A DNA stretch of 21,323 bases from Chalciporus piperatus (lineage: Eukaryota; Basidiomycota; Agaricomycetes; Boletales; Boletaceae): assembly GCA_038093975.1 (NCBI GenBank), contig JBBPTG010000352.1, forward strand, positions 1-21,323. Reading direction: 5' to 3'. Made by a program: the position numbers and the translations under genes. Position 1 is the first letter of the stretch; the number at the start of each line of letters is the position of its first letter. Below are positions 19,294 through 21,323 of the stretch, piece by piece. The notes beneath the pieces were generated by a model. It worked only from the letters and a program-made list of their open reading frames with translations, was not told the origin of the DNA and did no database searches.

Positions 19294-20844
19294 ATGCCTT
19301 CAAGTTCATTGCTTTTCGTTCTAGCGTTCCTCTTTGGAAACACGGTTGGGCTGGACAATGGTGTCGCTCGTACCCCGCCTATGGGATGGAACCCCTACAA
19401 TGTTCATCTGTTGGTCGTTTCGTTCTTATTACAGAATTCGTTGACAAGCTTCACTACAGGTGCAATACAGAGGAAGCTCAGTATCGTACTGCTGCACATG
19501 CCCTTGTCAAGTCGGGGTTAAAAGACATCGGCTACTAATACTTCAATCTGTGAGCTTTCCCGAAACATCTCTCGAACGTTTTCGTGTTCACGGTGTCGAA
19601 TACGTCAGGGACTGTGGTTGGCAATCAACAAACCATACGGTATCTGGAACATTCATGTGGAATTCAACCCGGATTCCATCTGGGATTCCTGCACTCGCTC
19701 ATTACGTTCACGGTCTGGGACTTCTTTTCGGCGTTTACAGCAATGCGTACGTGAGGCAGATGGTTAATTTTTGTGGAGTAGAGAGCTAACAGAGTGGTTT
19801 AGTGGATACTACTCTTGCGACTTCGTCGGAGGAACTGCTCACTGGCTTGGGAGTCTTGGTTATGAGCAGTCTGGCGCAGAGACGTTTACCGAGTGGAGTG
19901 GGGTGCTGATTACCTGAAGGTACAGATGTATGATTCATTTGTATATCCTGCATGGGACTCACCATCGATGCAAGTACGATAACTGCTACACTGTCAACAA
20001 GACTGACTTTGTGGACGAGGGCCGATAATCCTCCAATCCAAGAAGAGGTGAGATTACATTCGGTCTGTTTTTGGATTTCTCGCTGATAATCGCCCTGTAA
20101 GCCTCATTATACAGCTATGCGAGACGCACTCGCGAACACCGGTCGCAAAGTTGTCTATTCCATCTGTCAGTGGGGTGTACAAGATCCTGCACGATGGGCA
20201 CCGTCCGTCGGGAATAGCTGGCGAATCTCGTAGGTTTATTCTATCGAAATATCTTATCAGCAAGTTATTGACGTATTCGGACAACAGAAACGACATCGGA
20301 CCACCTCCATCCTTTGCTAATCTCCAACGCATTATCAATCAGCTTGTCCCTGTTACACAGTTTGCCGGACCGGGAGCGTGGAACGATCTCGACTTGCTAG
20401 AGGTGGGAAACAATGGTTTAACACAGGAGGAATGGGCGATGCATTTCGCGTTTTGGGCTGCGGCCAAGTAAGTAATTCCCCAGAAATAACATGGAAAAAC
20501 AGTAATCACAATTCATCGTGTTTTATTAGATCACCACTATTCATTTGGACCGACCTCACAGTTGCTTCGCCTGATGTGTTAGACATCCTGGGAAATGAAA
20601 GGATTATCGCGGTTCACGTGAGATTGGTTAGGCTTTGTGAGCAAGCTCATGACTCACATTCTCTTCGCAGCAAGACCCGCTGGGCAAGTCTATAGCATTC
20701 AAGAGGAGGTATACCAATAACTATGATGTTTGGGCGGGGCCACTCGCCGACGGTTCACTGGTGGCAGGTCGGTCCGTCGGAGCACACGGCGCACTTGTCT
20801 TCAAGCTCTCGAATGGTGTGCAGGTGGCCCCGTTTCCGCATTAA
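19294..20844 (+). pseudogene. alpha-galactosidase, glycoside hydrolase family 27, disrupted
   Basis: Secreted GH27 enzymes hydrolyse terminal alpha-galactosides. Exons by my splicing: 19294-19401, 19449-19549, 19609-19746, 19803-19919, 19975-20047, 20102-20229, 20288-20467, 20530-20617, 20671-20844. Evidence: signal peptide (MPSSSLLFVLAFLFGNTVG), LDNGVARTPPMGWNPYN, DCGWQSTN, TRIPSGIPALAHYVHGLGL, FGVYSNAGYYSCDF, KYDNC with the nucleophile Asp, YSICQWGVQDPARWAP, NDIGPPPSFANLQRI, FAGPGAWNDLDLLEVGNNGL, HFAFWAAAKSPLF, QDPLGKSI, RRYTNNYDVWAGPLADGS. Lesions: TAA at 19536-19538 (GY*YFNL), a 5-bp AGTGG duplication at 19897-19901 that shifts the frame, one extra base near 20020, and an in-frame loss of most of the C-terminal beta-sandwich between DGSLVAG and SVGAHGALVFKLSNG (about 20765-20780). 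Introns are still splice-competent, so the decay looks recent. Not expected to make active enzyme. Confidence 0.88.
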
Positions 20845-21323
20845 GGTCACATGTCAATGATGTCATACGAAACATTGCGACGGTAATTCAGTGTGAAGCA
20901 CCGGTGGACAAGCCAGTTGTACCATGCTCAGTCGGTCACAGCATGATATATATTTTCTGTTTCAATGTAGTTGTATCCAAGGGTGCAGTGTGAGCTCTGG
21001 CTGACGAACAAGAGAACAAAGTACTGATGGATCATATTCGGGCAAAATCGACCCCAACTCGAACAAGTTCCGGTGAAGAAATAAATTGAATATTTCTGAA
21101 AAGAGTGTACATTCAACCTGCTCTACTAGTTACTAAGACATTTCAGACTTCAGAAGCTGTGGGGTGGAAATGTTCGATGCGAGTAAATCTCCTATCAGTA
21201 TGCACGAAACTGACCTAAACTCACGCTAAAGTTGGTAAAGCCACTTTAGTCTAAGCGTTCTTCTCTATAAAAGTTGGGGACGAGGAAATCCCCCGACCCG
21301 CACCGCGTTAGCTAAGAATGGCC
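20845..21323. other. intergenic, right edge
   Basis: 3' flank of the GH27 pseudogene followed by what is probably the promoter of a gene beyond the window. No coding sequence recognised. It contains a short imperfect hairpin (CTAAAGTTGG / CCACTTTAG, 21226-21249) and a TATA box. Confidence 0.4.
21266..21273 (+). promoter_or_regulatory. TATA box of a probable gene to the right of the window
   Basis: TATAAAAG is a canonical TATA box, followed by GC-rich sequence that could be a transcribed leader. The gene itself is not in the window, so the assignment rests on the motif alone. Confidence 0.45.

Noticed and set aside
1..21323. Biosynthetic cluster, defence system or other novel multi-gene system
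   Set aside because: The SDR, protease and alpha-galactosidase are unrelated in function. No core biosynthetic enzyme, regulator or transporter is present, and several genes are broken.

Overview
The window is nuclear DNA from a filamentous fungus, almost certainly an Agaricomycete (mushroom-forming basidiomycete). The evidence is the gene structure (many introns of about 45-85 bp with GTRAGT-type donors and short exons) and the gene families, several of which I know only from Agaricomycete genomes. No tRNA, rRNA, CRISPR or bacterial-type feature is visible. Family names below come from memory of conserved motifs, not from a search.

Layout. 1-2930 (minus): a gene of the DUF3684 family (GHKL/HATPase-type N-terminus) running off the left edge. 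Fifteen exons join in frame for 411 codons, then a TGA and later a frameshift break the rest. 3456-3954 (plus): frameshifted C-terminal remnant of an F-box/leucine-rich-repeat-like protein. 4133-4901 (plus): an intact five-exon gene for a 175-residue protein of an uncharacterised family with a GRPKLY N-terminus. 5203-5470: diverged direct repeats. 5803-8309 (plus): an intact five-exon gene for a 766-residue, low-complexity protein of another multi-copy fungal family. 8506-9312: an 803-bp non-autonomous DNA transposon flanked by TA, with 38-bp terminal inverted repeats and a transposase N-terminus remnant. 9712-13596 (plus): the C-terminal part of a DUF3638/DUF3645 giant protein, broken by two in-frame stops and several deletions, one of which removes the Walker A region. 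14502-16421 (minus): an intact trypsin-like serine protease whose start codon appears to be split by an intron. 16749-18056 (plus): an intact six-exon short-chain dehydrogenase/reductase, divergent from the protease. 19294-20844 (plus): a GH27 alpha-galactosidase pseudogene with at least four lesions. The right edge holds a TATA box that probably serves a gene outside the window.

How it fits together. There is no pathway or operon here. The window mixes intact genes (small GRPKLY protein, 766-residue protein, protease, SDR) with decaying members of large families (DUF3684, F-box, DUF3638, GH27) and one DNA transposon, which is typical of an accessory, fast-turnover chromosomal region. The only likely regulatory coupling is the shared 330-bp promoter region between protease and SDR. 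I found no convincing new multi-gene system. The points most worth a second look are the truncated but in-frame GHKL protein, the Walker-A-less DUF3638 copy, the new TIR element, the split start codon and the two uncharacterised intact families.
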